Positions 24,660 through 32,925 are shown, numbered from the stretch's first letter. The stretch: 38,198 bases of DNA from JAKAUF01 sp050746205 (GCA_050746205.1 JBOGKW010000011.1:1-38198), one strand, 5' to 3'. Numbers and translations: made by a program. Notes: generated from the letters alone by a model not told the origin.

Positions 24660-25280
24660 ATGAGGCGCGGACCCATCGGCGTGCTGCTGGTGGCCGGTGG
24701 GTTGTGGGTGGCCACCGCGGCGATGGCGCAGTTGCCGGGCCGCGACCCGCTGACCTCGAGGGAAGCCGACGCCATGCGCCAGGCCGCGGGCCATCCCGGC
24801 AAGCGCGTGGATCTGCTGCTGCAATTCGCCGGCGAGCGGCTCAGCCGCCTGCAAACGCTGCAAAGCTCGAACCTGCCGGGCCGGCTCTCCAGCATGCACC
24901 TGATGCTGCGGGAATACCGCGAGATTTTGGATGAGCTGGACGAAAACTTTGACGAATGGATGTCCGGGCGCCGCACCTCGGAGATGGCCGGCCCGCCGAA
25001 ACTGAAGAAGCCGCTGCACCATGCGATCCAGGCGGAACAGCAATTTTTGACCACCTTGGCCACGGTGCGCTCGCATTCCACCCCCGCCGGCCTGCAGACC
25101 TACCGCTTCGCCCTAAGCGACGCGCGGGACGCTACCCGCGGCGACATCCAGGACGCGCAGGACGATTGGGCGGAGAGTCAGCACCGCCAGGCGGCGGCGA
25201 AGGCGGCCAAGAAAAAGCACAAGCACTTTCCCCTCGCCGCCGCGCGCCCGCCGCGGGCGCCGTTGCCTCGGTATGCGTGA
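24660..25280 (+). CDS. Small secreted helical protein with basic tail, unknown function
   Basis: A 206-residue protein with a signal peptide (MRRGPIGVLLVAGGLWVATAAMA). The mature part is helical: a GHPGKRVDLLLQFAGERLSRL segment, then SMHLMLREYREILDELDENFDEWM. A second half with HHAIQAEQQFLTTLATVR follows. The C-terminus is very basic (QAAAKAAKKKHKHF, then Pro/Arg). It starts 4 bases after the previous gene. The stop codon TGA (25278-25280) is followed without a gap by the first hairpin of element copy C. No known motif is present. A periplasmic partner of the neighbouring TPR protein is possible, based on location only. Confidence 0.7.
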   Translation: MRRGPIGVLLVAGGLWVATAAMAQLPGRDPLTSREADAMRQAAGHPGKRVDLLLQFAGERLSRLQTLQSSNLPGRLSSMHLMLREYREILDELDENFDEWMSGRRTSEMAGPPKLKKPLHHAIQAEQQFLTTLATVRSHSTPAGLQTYRFALSDARDATRGDIQDAQDDWAESQHRQAAAKAAKKKHKHFPLAAARPPRAPLPRYA

Positions 25281-25392
25281 TGCGGCTCAGCCGCATGTCC
25301 TTGGCGCCCCGCCGTTGGCGGGGCTGCGCCTGGCCTCCGAGGGCCGGCAACCGATGCCCGCTAGCGCTCCGGGTAGCTCCAAGGCACCGCGA
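25281..25392 (+). repeat. Two-hairpin dispersed element, copy C
   Basis: TGCGGC-TCA-GCCGCA (25281-25295) directly follows a stop codon. The body then has GGGCCGGCAACCGATGCCCGC and CTCCGGGTAGCTCCAAGGCACCGCGA, a more diverged second hairpin. The copy overlaps the 5' end of the SprT-like open frame. Confidence 0.65.
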
Positions 25393-26067
25393 CTGGAGGC
25401 AACGTTTTTGGCGGTTTTCCGGGAGCTGAAGCCACGGACGCCACTGCCGCGGTTTGAGATCGAGTTCTATCCCTTCACCCGCATGAACAGCACCATCCGG
25501 CGGCGGAATGGGATCTTCAAAGTCCGGCTCAGCGATCTGCTGGCGGCGGCGCCGGAGCCGGTGATCGAGGCGCTGGCGCAGATTCTGCTGCGCAAGCTGT
25601 ACAGCCACCCGGTGCCCGACTTGTTCCGCGCCCGGTACCGCCGCTTCGCCGGAAGGCGGGAGATCGCCGCCAAGGCGCAACTGGTCGGCCAGATCCGTGG
25701 CCGCAAGCGGCTGAGCCCGCCGCAGGGCCGGCATCATGACCTGGAGGCTATCTTCGAGGAGCTGAACCAGCGGTTCTTCCACGGCCTGATGGCGCGGCCG
25801 GCGTTGGGCTGGGCGCCGCAGGCGGCGCGGCGGCATTTGGGCCACTATGATCCCGCCCACAATGCCATCCTGATCAGCCGTGTCTTCGACTCGCCGGGCG
25901 TCCCACGTCATGCGCTCGAGTACGTGCTGTACCACGAGATGCTGCACCTCAAGTACCCGGTGCGGATGCGGGGCAGCCGCCGCTGCGTGCATTCGGCGGA
26001 GTTCCAGGCCGAGGAGCAACGCTTTCCAGGTTGGCAAGCGGCCGAGGCGGCGCTGAAGGCGCTTTGA
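25354..26067 (+). CDS. SprT-like / M48-type zinc metalloprotein
   Basis: A 237-residue protein with the zinc motif HEMLH at about 194-198 (LEYVLYHEMLHLKYP) and a downstream H-S-A-E-F (about 213) supplying the third ligand. The arrangement matches SprT/YgjP-like metal-dependent peptidases. The upstream part is a helical, basic region (LEAIFEELNQRFFHGL...LGWAPQAARRHLGHYDPAHN) usual for SprT-like proteins. There is no signal peptide, so it is cytoplasmic. The frame is open from an ATG at 25273, but those first 27 codons lie within repeat element C, so the start at 25354 (MPASAPGS) is preferred; it is still inside the repeat, and a later start cannot be excluded. The substrate is unknown. Confidence 0.82.
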   Translation: MPASAPGSSKAPRLEATFLAVFRELKPRTPLPRFEIEFYPFTRMNSTIRRRNGIFKVRLSDLLAAAPEPVIEALAQILLRKLYSHPVPDLFRARYRRFAGRREIAAKAQLVGQIRGRKRLSPPQGRHHDLEAIFEELNQRFFHGLMARPALGWAPQAARRHLGHYDPAHNAILISRVFDSPGVPRHALEYVLYHEMLHLKYPVRMRGSRRCVHSAEFQAEEQRFPGWQAAEAALKAL

Positions 26068-26121
26068 GTGCCGCCCCGGGGCTGGAACTTGCCGCCGGCT
26101 TGGGCCATGATGGAGGCAGGC

Positions 26122-26136
26122 GGGGCCTGAGGCCCC
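26122..26136. repeat. Hairpin GGGGCC-TGA-GGCCCC
   Basis: A perfect six-base-stem hairpin with a TGA loop, the same geometry as the dispersed element's first hairpin but with different arms. It lies in the 81-base gap before the VWFA gene, 12 bases upstream of its ATG, where it could affect translation. Confidence 0.5.
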
Positions 26137-26148
26137 AGGGGGTTGGCC

Positions 26149-27273
26149 ATGCCGCAATCTTCCTCTCGTTTTGGCGCGCGCTGGGCGCTGGGCGCCGGCG
26201 CGCTGGTGCTGGTGGCGCTCATGGTGGCATCCGCCGCTCCGGCCTGGGCGCAACTGCCGAATACCCAGGGGCCGATGATCATTCCCAAGACAGCGCCGCC
26301 GACGCCTCAACCCCCGCCTCCGCCGCCGCCCAAGGCTCAGCCGGCCAACCCGGAGTACAGCTTCAAGGTGAATGTGCCGGAGGTGGCGCTGCCGGTCTCC
26401 GTGGAGACCAACGGCGGCGACTTCATCGGCCACCTGCACAAGGACAACTTCCGAGTGCTGGAAAACGGCGTGCCGCAGCAAGTTGACAAGGTGACCTACA
26501 CGACCGATGCGCCGATGACGGTGGTGCTGCTGGTCGAATTCCGCAGCCAATGGTGGCCCTTCATCTATCGGATTCTGGAGGCCAGCTCCGTCTTCGCCCG
26601 GCAGCTGCAGAAACAGGACTGGATGGCGCTGGTCACCTACGATCTGCAGCCGCACATCGTCGTGGACTTCACCCACAATCCGCAGGAGATTTACGCCGGG
26701 CTGAACGAGCAGCAGATTCCCGGCTTCAGCGAGGCCGACCTTTACGACGCGCTGGCCTTCGTGATTGACCGCATGAACAGCCTGCGCGGGCGCAAGGTCA
26801 TCGTGCTGATCACCGACGGATTGAACACCTTCAGCCACCTCAACTTCGACCAGATCAAGAAGATCGTCGCCGACGCCCACAACGTCAGCATTTTTCCCGT
26901 CAGCATCGCCTGGCCGCTGCGGGTCTGGCTGCAGGAAAACGGGATGATGAGCGACATGCAGGACATGAACTTCATCGAGGGCAACAATCAACTGCGTTAT
27001 TTCGCCAAGCTGACAGGTGGGCGCTTCTACGAGCCGCGCTTCGAGGGCGCTTTCCCCGACGTGTTCCAGGACATCGGCTCGGCGGTGCGGAACGAGTACG
27101 TTCTCTATTACCGTTCCACCGACCGCAAACTCGACGGCACGTTCCGCAAGGTGCAGGTGGCGGTGGTGGCGCCGAATGGCAAGCCGCTGAAGGTGGTGAA
27201 CCAGAAGGGCAAGCCGGTCAAGTACAAAGTGGTCGCTAAGAACGGCTATTACGCCCCGCACGCGGTGCAATAG
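26149..27273 (+). CDS. Secreted VWFA-domain protein, acidobacterial type
   Basis: A 374-residue protein with a signal peptide (about 1-35), a proline-rich linker (QPPPPPPPK) and an N-terminal beta domain. That domain contains the family phrase HLHKDNFRVLENGVPQQV. A von Willebrand factor A fold follows (about 120-310), with VVLLVEFRSQ, DLYDALAFVIDRMNSL and KVIVLITDGLNTFSH. The C-terminus is GTFRKVQVAVV...KYKVVAKNGYYAP. This matches the VWFA-related proteins found in large numbers in Acidobacteriota. The usual metal-site DxSxS is replaced by E-F-R-S, so metal-dependent binding is doubtful, although the later TDG aspartate is kept. It probably mediates protein or surface interactions. The ATG at 26149 is preferred over the TTG at 26143. 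Confidence 0.9.
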   Translation: MPQSSSRFGARWALGAGALVLVALMVASAAPAWAQLPNTQGPMIIPKTAPPTPQPPPPPPPKAQPANPEYSFKVNVPEVALPVSVETNGGDFIGHLHKDNFRVLENGVPQQVDKVTYTTDAPMTVVLLVEFRSQWWPFIYRILEASSVFARQLQKQDWMALVTYDLQPHIVVDFTHNPQEIYAGLNEQQIPGFSEADLYDALAFVIDRMNSLRGRKVIVLITDGLNTFSHLNFDQIKKIVADAHNVSIFPVSIAWPLRVWLQENGMMSDMQDMNFIEGNNQLRYFAKLTGGRFYEPRFEGAFPDVFQDIGSAVRNEYVLYYRSTDRKLDGTFRKVQVAVVAPNGKPLKVVNQKGKPVKYKVVAKNGYYAPHAVQ

Positions 27274-27350
27274 GCCGCCGCAACGCAGAGGAGGCGGAGG
27301 TGTGCCGCGCGCAGGGCAGCTTCCCCGGCGGGTTCATTGCCGATCGTTTG

Positions 27351-27541
27351 GCGGCAACCTGGATACGCCCTGAGCCGCCAGCGGGCGTCGGTTGTCGACC
27401 ATCCCACCCCAGCATCCGCTGCTGCATGCCGGGGACCCCGTCCCACCCCAGCATGCGCCGCTGCATGCCGGGTACCCCGTCGGAGCCCAGCCGCCGGCAC
27501 CGCTCGCGGCGGGGCCGTCCGGAGTCGGGCGGCTGAGCCGC
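27351..27541 (-). repeat. Two-hairpin dispersed element, copy D (expanded)
   Basis: On the - strand GCGGC-TCA-GCCGC (27541-27529) is followed by CCGGACGGCCCCGCCGC. A duplicated middle block comes next, then ATGGTCGACAACCGACGCCC and GGGCGTATCCAGGTTGCCGCC. It is the longest copy because its middle section is repeated, and the only one antisense to the gene before it. Confidence 0.75.
27402..27479. repeat. 39-base tandem duplication inside element D
   Basis: Two adjacent 39-base units (27402-27440 and 27441-27479), both beginning TCCCACCCCAGCAT and ending ACCCCG, differ at three positions. The other element copies carry this block once. Confidence 0.85.
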
Positions 27542-27721
27542 TCCGGTGTCCGCTGCCGGACAGCCGCGTCCCAATAACGGACGCTGCCACTGCCCAGGGC
27601 AGCCCTAACTTACTGATTTCCCACCGCCGGCGTTTGGGCGGCGGCGTGCACGCGTCGAAGCGATGGCCCGTTTGTCATTTCCGCATTGCAGGGGGAAAAG
27701 GGTATCCACGGGAGCGTGCCG

Positions 27722-30154
27722 ATGACCGTATGGCGTGAGCTGCGGCAGGCGGCTCGGTCATTGGGCCGGGCACCGGCCTTTACGGCGGTCGCCTTGGCGA
27801 CACTGGCGCTGGCGATCGGCGCCAGCGTAGCCATCTTCACCGTCGTGAACGCCGTGTTGCTGGCGCCCCTGCCCTATCGTCAGCCGGGGCGGCTCTACGT
27901 CATCCACGAAGACGCCGCCATGGCGGCCAAGCTGCAGATGCCCTGGATCCCGGACAATCCCCAGCAGTTCCACGCTTGGCGGCAGCGTGCGCGGGCGTTT
28001 GCCGGCATGGCCATCGCCCAGGGCGGCCGGATGGACCTAACCCAGCCCGACCAGCCGCCGGCCCAGCTCGACGCAGGCCGGGTGTCGGCCAATTTCCTGC
28101 CCTTGCTGGGCACGCGCCTGGAGTTGGGCCGCAATTTCCGCCCCGCCGAGGATGTGCCCAACGGCCCGCCGGTGGTGATCCTGACTCATCAGTTGTGGGC
28201 CTCGCGGTTTCACGCCGATCCGGCGATTGTCGGCAAGATCGTCACGCTGAACAACCATCCGCACACGGTCGTTGGCGTGCTGGCGCCCGGATTCCGCTGG
28301 CCCTTCCGCGGCATTTTCATCTCAGGCCGGCCGAGCCTGCTGGCGCCCATCGGCGTCACCTACCACGCCCCGTCGGCGGATTCCTTCGCCGGCGATTACA
28401 ACTACCAAGTGATCGCCCGCCTCCGGCCGGGGGCGACCGCGGCGCCAGCCGCGGCGGAGCTGGATGCGATCGAGAATCAGCTCACCCGCCGCTATGCTCC
28501 GAATGCTCACATCTGGACCATCCTGACGCCGGTGCAAGCGGCGCTGGCCGGGGCGGCGCGGCAGGGGCTGTGGCTCCTGCTGGCGGCGGTGCTGGCGGTT
28601 TTGCTAATTGGCTGCGTGAACCTGGCCAACCTGGCATTGGCGCGGGCGACCGGCCGCATACGGGAAATGGGCCTGCGCGCCGCGCTCGGCGCGGGCCGGG
28701 GCGGCCTGCTGCGGGCGCAGTTCGCGGAAAGCCTGCTGCTGGCCATCGTCGGCGGCGCGGCGGGGCTATTGCTGGCGTGGTGGGGCGAGGCGGCGCTGCT
28801 GGCTTGGGTCCCTGCGGGATGGGCGCCGGCGGGCGGGGTGCCGTGGGATTGGCGGGTGGCGGCGTTCGCCGCCGGCATTACCATCGCAAGCGCTGTCATC
28901 TTCGGCTTGGCCCCTGCCTGGCACGCCAGCCGCGCCGACCCTCAGCTGGCGCTGGCCAGCGGCGGGCGGTCGCTTTCTGAAAGCCGCTCCGCTCGCCATC
29001 GGCGGGAGGCGCTGGTCGCGGCCGAGGTCGCCCTCGGCGCGGTGCTATTGATCGCCGCCGGACTGTTCCTGCGCAGCCTGTGGAGCTTGACCGGCCGGCC
29101 GACCGGTATCCAGCCAGAGCATCTGCTCACGGTGAAGCTGGTGCTGCCCAGGGCCTCCTATCAGCAGGATGCGGCGGTGCGCCGCTTCTATGCTCAGGCG
29201 TTGGCGCAGTTGCGCGCCGCGCCCGGCGTTTCCCGGGCCGCCTTGATCTCCTCCTTGCCGCTTACCGGCGACACCTGGATTGACGGCATTGAGCGGCCCG
29301 GCCAGCACCCAGCGCCGGGTCAGCAGCCGCTGGCGCAGGTGCGCTTTGTCAGCCCGGGCATCTTTTCGACCCTGGGCATCCAAATCCTCCGCGGCCGCGG
29401 TTTTGCCGCCGCCGACCGCACGGCCTCGCCCAATGAGGCCGTCATTTCCCGCCACATGGCCCGGGCGTTGTGGCCCGGCCGGTCGCCCGTCGGGCAGACC
29501 TTCAGCGACGGGAATGCGCAACTGCGGGTCGTCGGCGTTGCCGCCAATGTGCTCGAGCGGCCCACGGAGCGCCCCGCGAATGTCGTCTACCAGCCCTACT
29601 GGACCTTCCCCTGGGGGGTGACCGTCGTCGCCGTCCGCTCCCGCCTAGCACTGGCCACGCTGGCGCCAGAGGTCCAACGGGCCATCTGGAAGGTGGACCC
29701 GACGGTGCCGGTGCAGAACTTCAAAACCATGGGCCAGGTAGCGGCGGCGGCGCTGGGCCCGGAACGGTTTGAGGCCAACCTGCTGGCGCTGTTCGCGGCG
29801 GCGGCGCTGCTGCTGGCCGGGCTGGGCGTCTACGGGGTGGTGGCGTATTCGGTGGGGCAGCGGACGCAGGAGATCGGCATTCGCGCCGCCCTGGGCGCGC
29901 GGCCTGGGATACTGGCGGGCGCGGTGCTGCGCCAGGCGCTGGCGCCGGTGGTGGTGGGCTTGGTGGCCGGCCTAGTGGCGGCGCTGGCGGCGGGGCGGCT
30001 GGTGGCCAGCCTGCTGTATGGCGTGGCGCCGTCGGATCCGGCGACCCTCGGCGCGGTCGCCGCCGCCCTGTTGGCGGCGGGCACTCTGGCGGCGTGGATT
30101 CCGGCGGGGCGCGCCGCGCGCAGCGACCCCGCGGCGGCGCTGCGGCAACAATGA
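27722..30154 (+). CDS. ADOP-family ABC permease 2 (MacB/FtsX-like)
   Basis: An 810-residue membrane protein with the same two-unit plan as ADOP 1. Helix 1 is TLALAIGASVAIFTVVNAVLL. The periplasmic core contains NFLPLLGTRLELGRNFRPAED and TLNNHPHTVVGVLAPGF. The second helix group is IGCVNLANLALARATGRIRE-MGLRAALGAGR, and the C-terminal group GVYGVVAYSVGQRTQEIGIRAALGARP. The C-terminus ends ARSDPAAALRQQ. The ATG at 27722 follows GGGAG; an earlier in-frame ATG at 27686 would add 12 residues not seen in the family. No ATPase is encoded nearby. The function is unknown; efflux or lipoprotein/peptide handling is assumed for the superfamily. Confidence 0.92.
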   Translation: MTVWRELRQAARSLGRAPAFTAVALATLALAIGASVAIFTVVNAVLLAPLPYRQPGRLYVIHEDAAMAAKLQMPWIPDNPQQFHAWRQRARAFAGMAIAQGGRMDLTQPDQPPAQLDAGRVSANFLPLLGTRLELGRNFRPAEDVPNGPPVVILTHQLWASRFHADPAIVGKIVTLNNHPHTVVGVLAPGFRWPFRGIFISGRPSLLAPIGVTYHAPSADSFAGDYNYQVIARLRPGATAAPAAAELDAIENQLTRRYAPNAHIWTILTPVQAALAGAARQGLWLLLAAVLAVLLIGCVNLANLALARATGRIREMGLRAALGAGRGGLLRAQFAESLLLAIVGGAAGLLLAWWGEAALLAWVPAGWAPAGGVPWDWRVAAFAAGITIASAVIFGLAPAWHASRADPQLALASGGRSLSESRSARHRREALVAAEVALGAVLLIAAGLFLRSLWSLTGRPTGIQPEHLLTVKLVLPRASYQQDAAVRRFYAQALAQLRAAPGVSRAALISSLPLTGDTWIDGIERPGQHPAPGQQPLAQVRFVSPGIFSTLGIQILRGRGFAAADRTASPNEAVISRHMARALWPGRSPVGQTFSDGNAQLRVVGVAANVLERPTERPANVVYQPYWTFPWGVTVVAVRSRLALATLAPEVQRAIWKVDPTVPVQNFKTMGQVAAAALGPERFEANLLALFAAAALLLAGLGVYGVVAYSVGQRTQEIGIRAALGARPGILAGAVLRQALAPVVVGLVAGLVAALAAGRLVASLLYGVAPSDPATLGAVAAALLAAGTLAAWIPAGRAARSDPAAALRQQ

Positions 30155-30169
30155 ACGCGCCGGGGGCGG

Positions 30170-30495
30170 TTATGGTGAAAGGGATCGTGAACTCGCAGAC
30201 CGGAGAAGCGGCGGAAGTCGCGGTCGGCCGTAATCAGTTCGGAGACGCCACGCTCCAGGCACAACGCGGCGATGCGGGCGTCCGGCATCCGGCTGCCCCG
30301 GACGCCCGAATCCCGCAGGACGCCTTCGAGGACGCGCGCGTGCCGCGGCGTCGCGGAGAGCAGGTGAACGCTCGGCGAGGCGAGCACAGGTCGCATATCG
30401 TCCCAGGCGTCGTCGAGCGAGAGCAGCACGGGCTTGGTTCGGCCCTCCGTCATGGTGCGGAGGTACTCATCAATGCATGGCCACGGCGGGGCCCC
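30170..30495 (-). pseudogene. Broken VapC-type PIN-domain toxin
   Basis: On the - strand this frame encodes the second two-thirds of a VapC ribonuclease: PWPCIDEYLRTM, then the long helical region ending ARVLEGVLRDSGVRGSRM. The PIN-domain acidic motifs P-DARIAALCLERGV and ELITADRDFRRF follow, then the closing GLRVHDPF. The N-terminal ~45 residues with the first catalytic aspartate are absent; a stop codon and the start of ADOP 3 occupy that place. At the C-terminal end the natural stop is out of frame (TAA at 30172-30170), so the frame runs on into ADOP 2. No VapB antitoxin is adjacent. It therefore cannot be an active nuclease. It fills the 343-base gap between two permease genes and is probably a relic of gene replacement or rearrangement. 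Confidence 0.75.
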
Positions 30496-30497
30496 TC

Positions 30498-32903
30498 ATG
30501 AGCCTGAATCTTGGCTTCATCTTTCGCCAAATCCGTCGCTCCCCCGGCTTCGCCGCCGTGGTCATCCTGACCCTGGCGCTCGGCATCGGCGCCAATACCG
30601 CCATCTTCAGCGTCGTCCGGGCGGTGCTGCTGGCGCCGCTGCCCTTTGCCCAGCCGCAGCGCCTGGTGGCGATCGGTCCGGGCACCTACTCCTTCCCGGA
30701 CTACCAAAGCCTGCGGCGGCGCTCCCGATCGCTCAACGGCATGGCCGCCTACGTCGGTGACGACGTTGCCCTAACCGGCCGGGGCCGGCCGCGCGAGGCC
30801 AATGAAATGATCACCGCCGGGGGGATCTTTCACGTGCTCGGTGTCCGTCCCACGCTGGGCCGCGGCTTTCGCCGTAGCGACGACCGGCCGGGCGCGGCCG
30901 GCGGCGCCGACGCTGCCGTCCTGAGCCACCGCTTGTGGGAGGAGGCCTTCGGCGGCAAGCCTTCCGCTCTGGGCCAGCGCATCGTGCTGAACGGGCAGGA
31001 CTATGCCGTGGTCGGCGTCATGCCGGCGGGCTTCGCCTTCCCCCTGGGCCAGCGCGAGGACGTTTGGACCACGGTAGCGCCGCTGCGGGTGGGCATGGCG
31101 GCGCCGCTGAAGGCGCGCGGCCTGCGCCTGTTTCATCTGATCGGCCGCCGGCGGGCCGGCGCGAGCTTGGGACAGGTACGGGCCGAGATGGCGGGCATCG
31201 CCGCGCATCTGGCGCGGCAATATCCGGCCGCCGACGCGCACCTACAAATCAACGTGCTGTCGGTGCAACAGGCCATTGAGGGTTCGGCGCAGCACACGCT
31301 GTGGCTGCTGTTCGCGGCGGTGGGCTTGGTGCTGCTGATCGCCTGCGTGAATGTGTCCAACCTGTTGCTGGCCCGCGGCGCGGGTCGCCGGCGGGAGATG
31401 GCGGTGCGGGCGGCGCTGGGCGCGGGGCGGGGGCAACTAACCCGGCAGCTGCTGGCGGAAAGCGCGGCGCTCGGCCTGCTGGGCGGCGCCGCCGGCTTAG
31501 GCTTGGCCGCCCTGGCCACCGACGGCCTGCTGCGCCTGGCGCCGCACGACGTGCCACGCCTGGCGCAGGCGGGCATCAGCTGGGGGGTGCTGGGGTTCGC
31601 CCTGGCGGTCGGGATCGCCACCGGCGTGCTGTTTGGCTGGCTGCCGGCCGCCGGGCTGGCGCGGGCCGACCTGCGATGGGCGCTGGAAGCCGGCGGCCGC
31701 GGCAGCAGCGCCAGCCGCGGCCAGCGGCGGGGACGCGGGGTCCTGGTGGCGGCGGAATTCGGACTGACGTTGGCGTTACTGATTGCGGCCGGACTTTTGA
31801 TCCGCAGCCTGGTGCGGTTGCAGCAGGTGCATCCCGGGTTTCAGCCCGGGCATGTGCTGACCGCAGCCCTCAGCCTGCCCACGGTGCGCTATTCGCCGCC
31901 GCAGATGAGCCATTTCTACGACCGGCTGGCCGCCAGCCTCGAGGCCGAACCGGGCATCGTGGCCGCCGGTTCCGGTCACTCCGCCCCGTTAACCGGCAAC
32001 CCGCCCTACGGCGTGACCGTAAATTGGCCGTTGCATCCCTTGCCGCTGGCGGCGCGGCCGACGGTGCCCTTCAACGTGGTCACGCTGGACTACTTCCGCG
32101 CTTTGGGCGTCCCACGCCTCCGCGGCCGAGGCTTTTTGGTCAGCGACAACGCCCAGTCGCCCGAGGTGATCCTGGTGAACCGGGCTTTCACGCAACGCTA
32201 TTTGCCCGGTCAAAATCCCGTAGGACGGCGGCTGAACGTCCGCTTTGGAGCGGCGAAACTGAAGACGGAGATTGTGGGCGAAGTGGGGGATGTGCGGCGG
32301 GACTCGATTCGCCAGCCCGCGGCACCGATGATTTACTTCACCGAACGCCAGTTCTTCTTCTTCGGAGATCAGACCGTCGTGATCCGCACCATCGGTCCGG
32401 CCGCCGGCGCGATTGCCCCGTTGCGGGCGGCGGTGGCTCGCCTCGACCCTCAGCTGCCGGTGTTCGCGGTGCAGACGATGGCGTCGCTGGTAGCGGCTTC
32501 ACTGGGCCGCCTGCGCTTCGCCACCTGGCTGCTGGGATTGTTCGCCGCGCTGGCGCTGCTGCTGGCGACGGTCGGGTTGTACGCGACGATGGCGCAGGTC
32601 GCCGATAGCCGGCGGCGGGAGGCGGGCATTCGTCTGGCCCTGGGGGCGCAACGCGGGCAGGTGCTGCGGCTGATGGTGGGGCAGGGAATGGCCCTGGCGG
32701 CCCTGGGCGCGGGCGCCGGCCTGGTGCTGGCCTGGGCAGGTACGGCGCTGCTGGGCTCATTGCTGTATGGCGTCTCGGCCACCGATCCGGCGATTTTTGC
32801 CGCCGCCGCGGCGGTCTTGCTGGCGGTGGCCCTCGCCGCCTGCTACCTGCCAGCCCGCCACGTCGCCCGCACCGATCCCGCGGTGGCGCTGCACGAGGAC
32901 TAG
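30498..32903 (+). CDS. ADOP-family ABC permease 3 (MacB/FtsX-like)
   Basis: An 801-residue membrane protein. It begins MSLNLGFIFRQIRRSPGFAA and carries helix 1 ILTLALGIGANTAIFSVVRA. Its periplasmic core has ITAGGIFHVLGVRPTLGRGF, and the helix group IACVNVSNLLLARGAGRRRE-MAVRAALGAGR follows. The C-terminal segment is VGLYATMAQVADSRRREAGIRLALGAQR, ending ARTDPAVALHED. It is the third ADOP in the window and is separated from ADOP 2 only by the vapC relic. An ATG at 30477 would add 7 residues that overlap the relic; 30498 is preferred because the family starts near this point. No ATPase partner is present. Substrate and role are unknown. Confidence 0.92.
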   Translation: MSLNLGFIFRQIRRSPGFAAVVILTLALGIGANTAIFSVVRAVLLAPLPFAQPQRLVAIGPGTYSFPDYQSLRRRSRSLNGMAAYVGDDVALTGRGRPREANEMITAGGIFHVLGVRPTLGRGFRRSDDRPGAAGGADAAVLSHRLWEEAFGGKPSALGQRIVLNGQDYAVVGVMPAGFAFPLGQREDVWTTVAPLRVGMAAPLKARGLRLFHLIGRRRAGASLGQVRAEMAGIAAHLARQYPAADAHLQINVLSVQQAIEGSAQHTLWLLFAAVGLVLLIACVNVSNLLLARGAGRRREMAVRAALGAGRGQLTRQLLAESAALGLLGGAAGLGLAALATDGLLRLAPHDVPRLAQAGISWGVLGFALAVGIATGVLFGWLPAAGLARADLRWALEAGGRGSSASRGQRRGRGVLVAAEFGLTLALLIAAGLLIRSLVRLQQVHPGFQPGHVLTAALSLPTVRYSPPQMSHFYDRLAASLEAEPGIVAAGSGHSAPLTGNPPYGVTVNWPLHPLPLAARPTVPFNVVTLDYFRALGVPRLRGRGFLVSDNAQSPEVILVNRAFTQRYLPGQNPVGRRLNVRFGAAKLKTEIVGEVGDVRRDSIRQPAAPMIYFTERQFFFFGDQTVVIRTIGPAAGAIAPLRAAVARLDPQLPVFAVQTMASLVAASLGRLRFATWLLGLFAALALLLATVGLYATMAQVADSRRREAGIRLALGAQRGQVLRLMVGQGMALAALGAGAGLVLAWAGTALLGSLLYGVSATDPAIFAAAAAVLLAVALAACYLPARHVARTDPAVALHED

Positions 32904-32911
32904 CCGCGCGC

Positions 32912-32925
32912 GCGGCGATCGCCGC
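32912..32925. repeat. 14-base perfect palindrome GCGGCGATCGCCGC
   Basis: It lies 9 bases after the ADOP 3 stop. It could form a hairpin, but no T-run follows and the sequence is simple, so its meaning is open. Confidence 0.4.

Larger units (their letters stand above)
27274..27721. other. Long intergenic region containing element copy D
   Basis: 448 bases between the VWFA gene and ADOP 2. Copy D occupies 27351-27541. From 27542 to 27721 no gene or clear promoter was recognised; GGGGGAAAAGGG and GGGAG occur shortly before the ADOP 2 ATG. Confidence 0.6.

Noticed and set aside
19907..25280. TPR and small secreted proteins as a defence or repair system with UvrA
   Set aside because: No nuclease, sensor or effector motif is present; only proximity links them.
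27274..27721. Short frames of up to 133 codons in the spacer before ADOP 2
   Set aside because: They follow the repeat element, with no ribosome sites or motifs, and change frame with the tandem duplication.
29830..30169. Continuation of the vapC frame into ADOP 2
   Set aside because: After GLRVHDPF the residues are antisense to the permease and unlike any PIN domain; the normal stop is one frame away.
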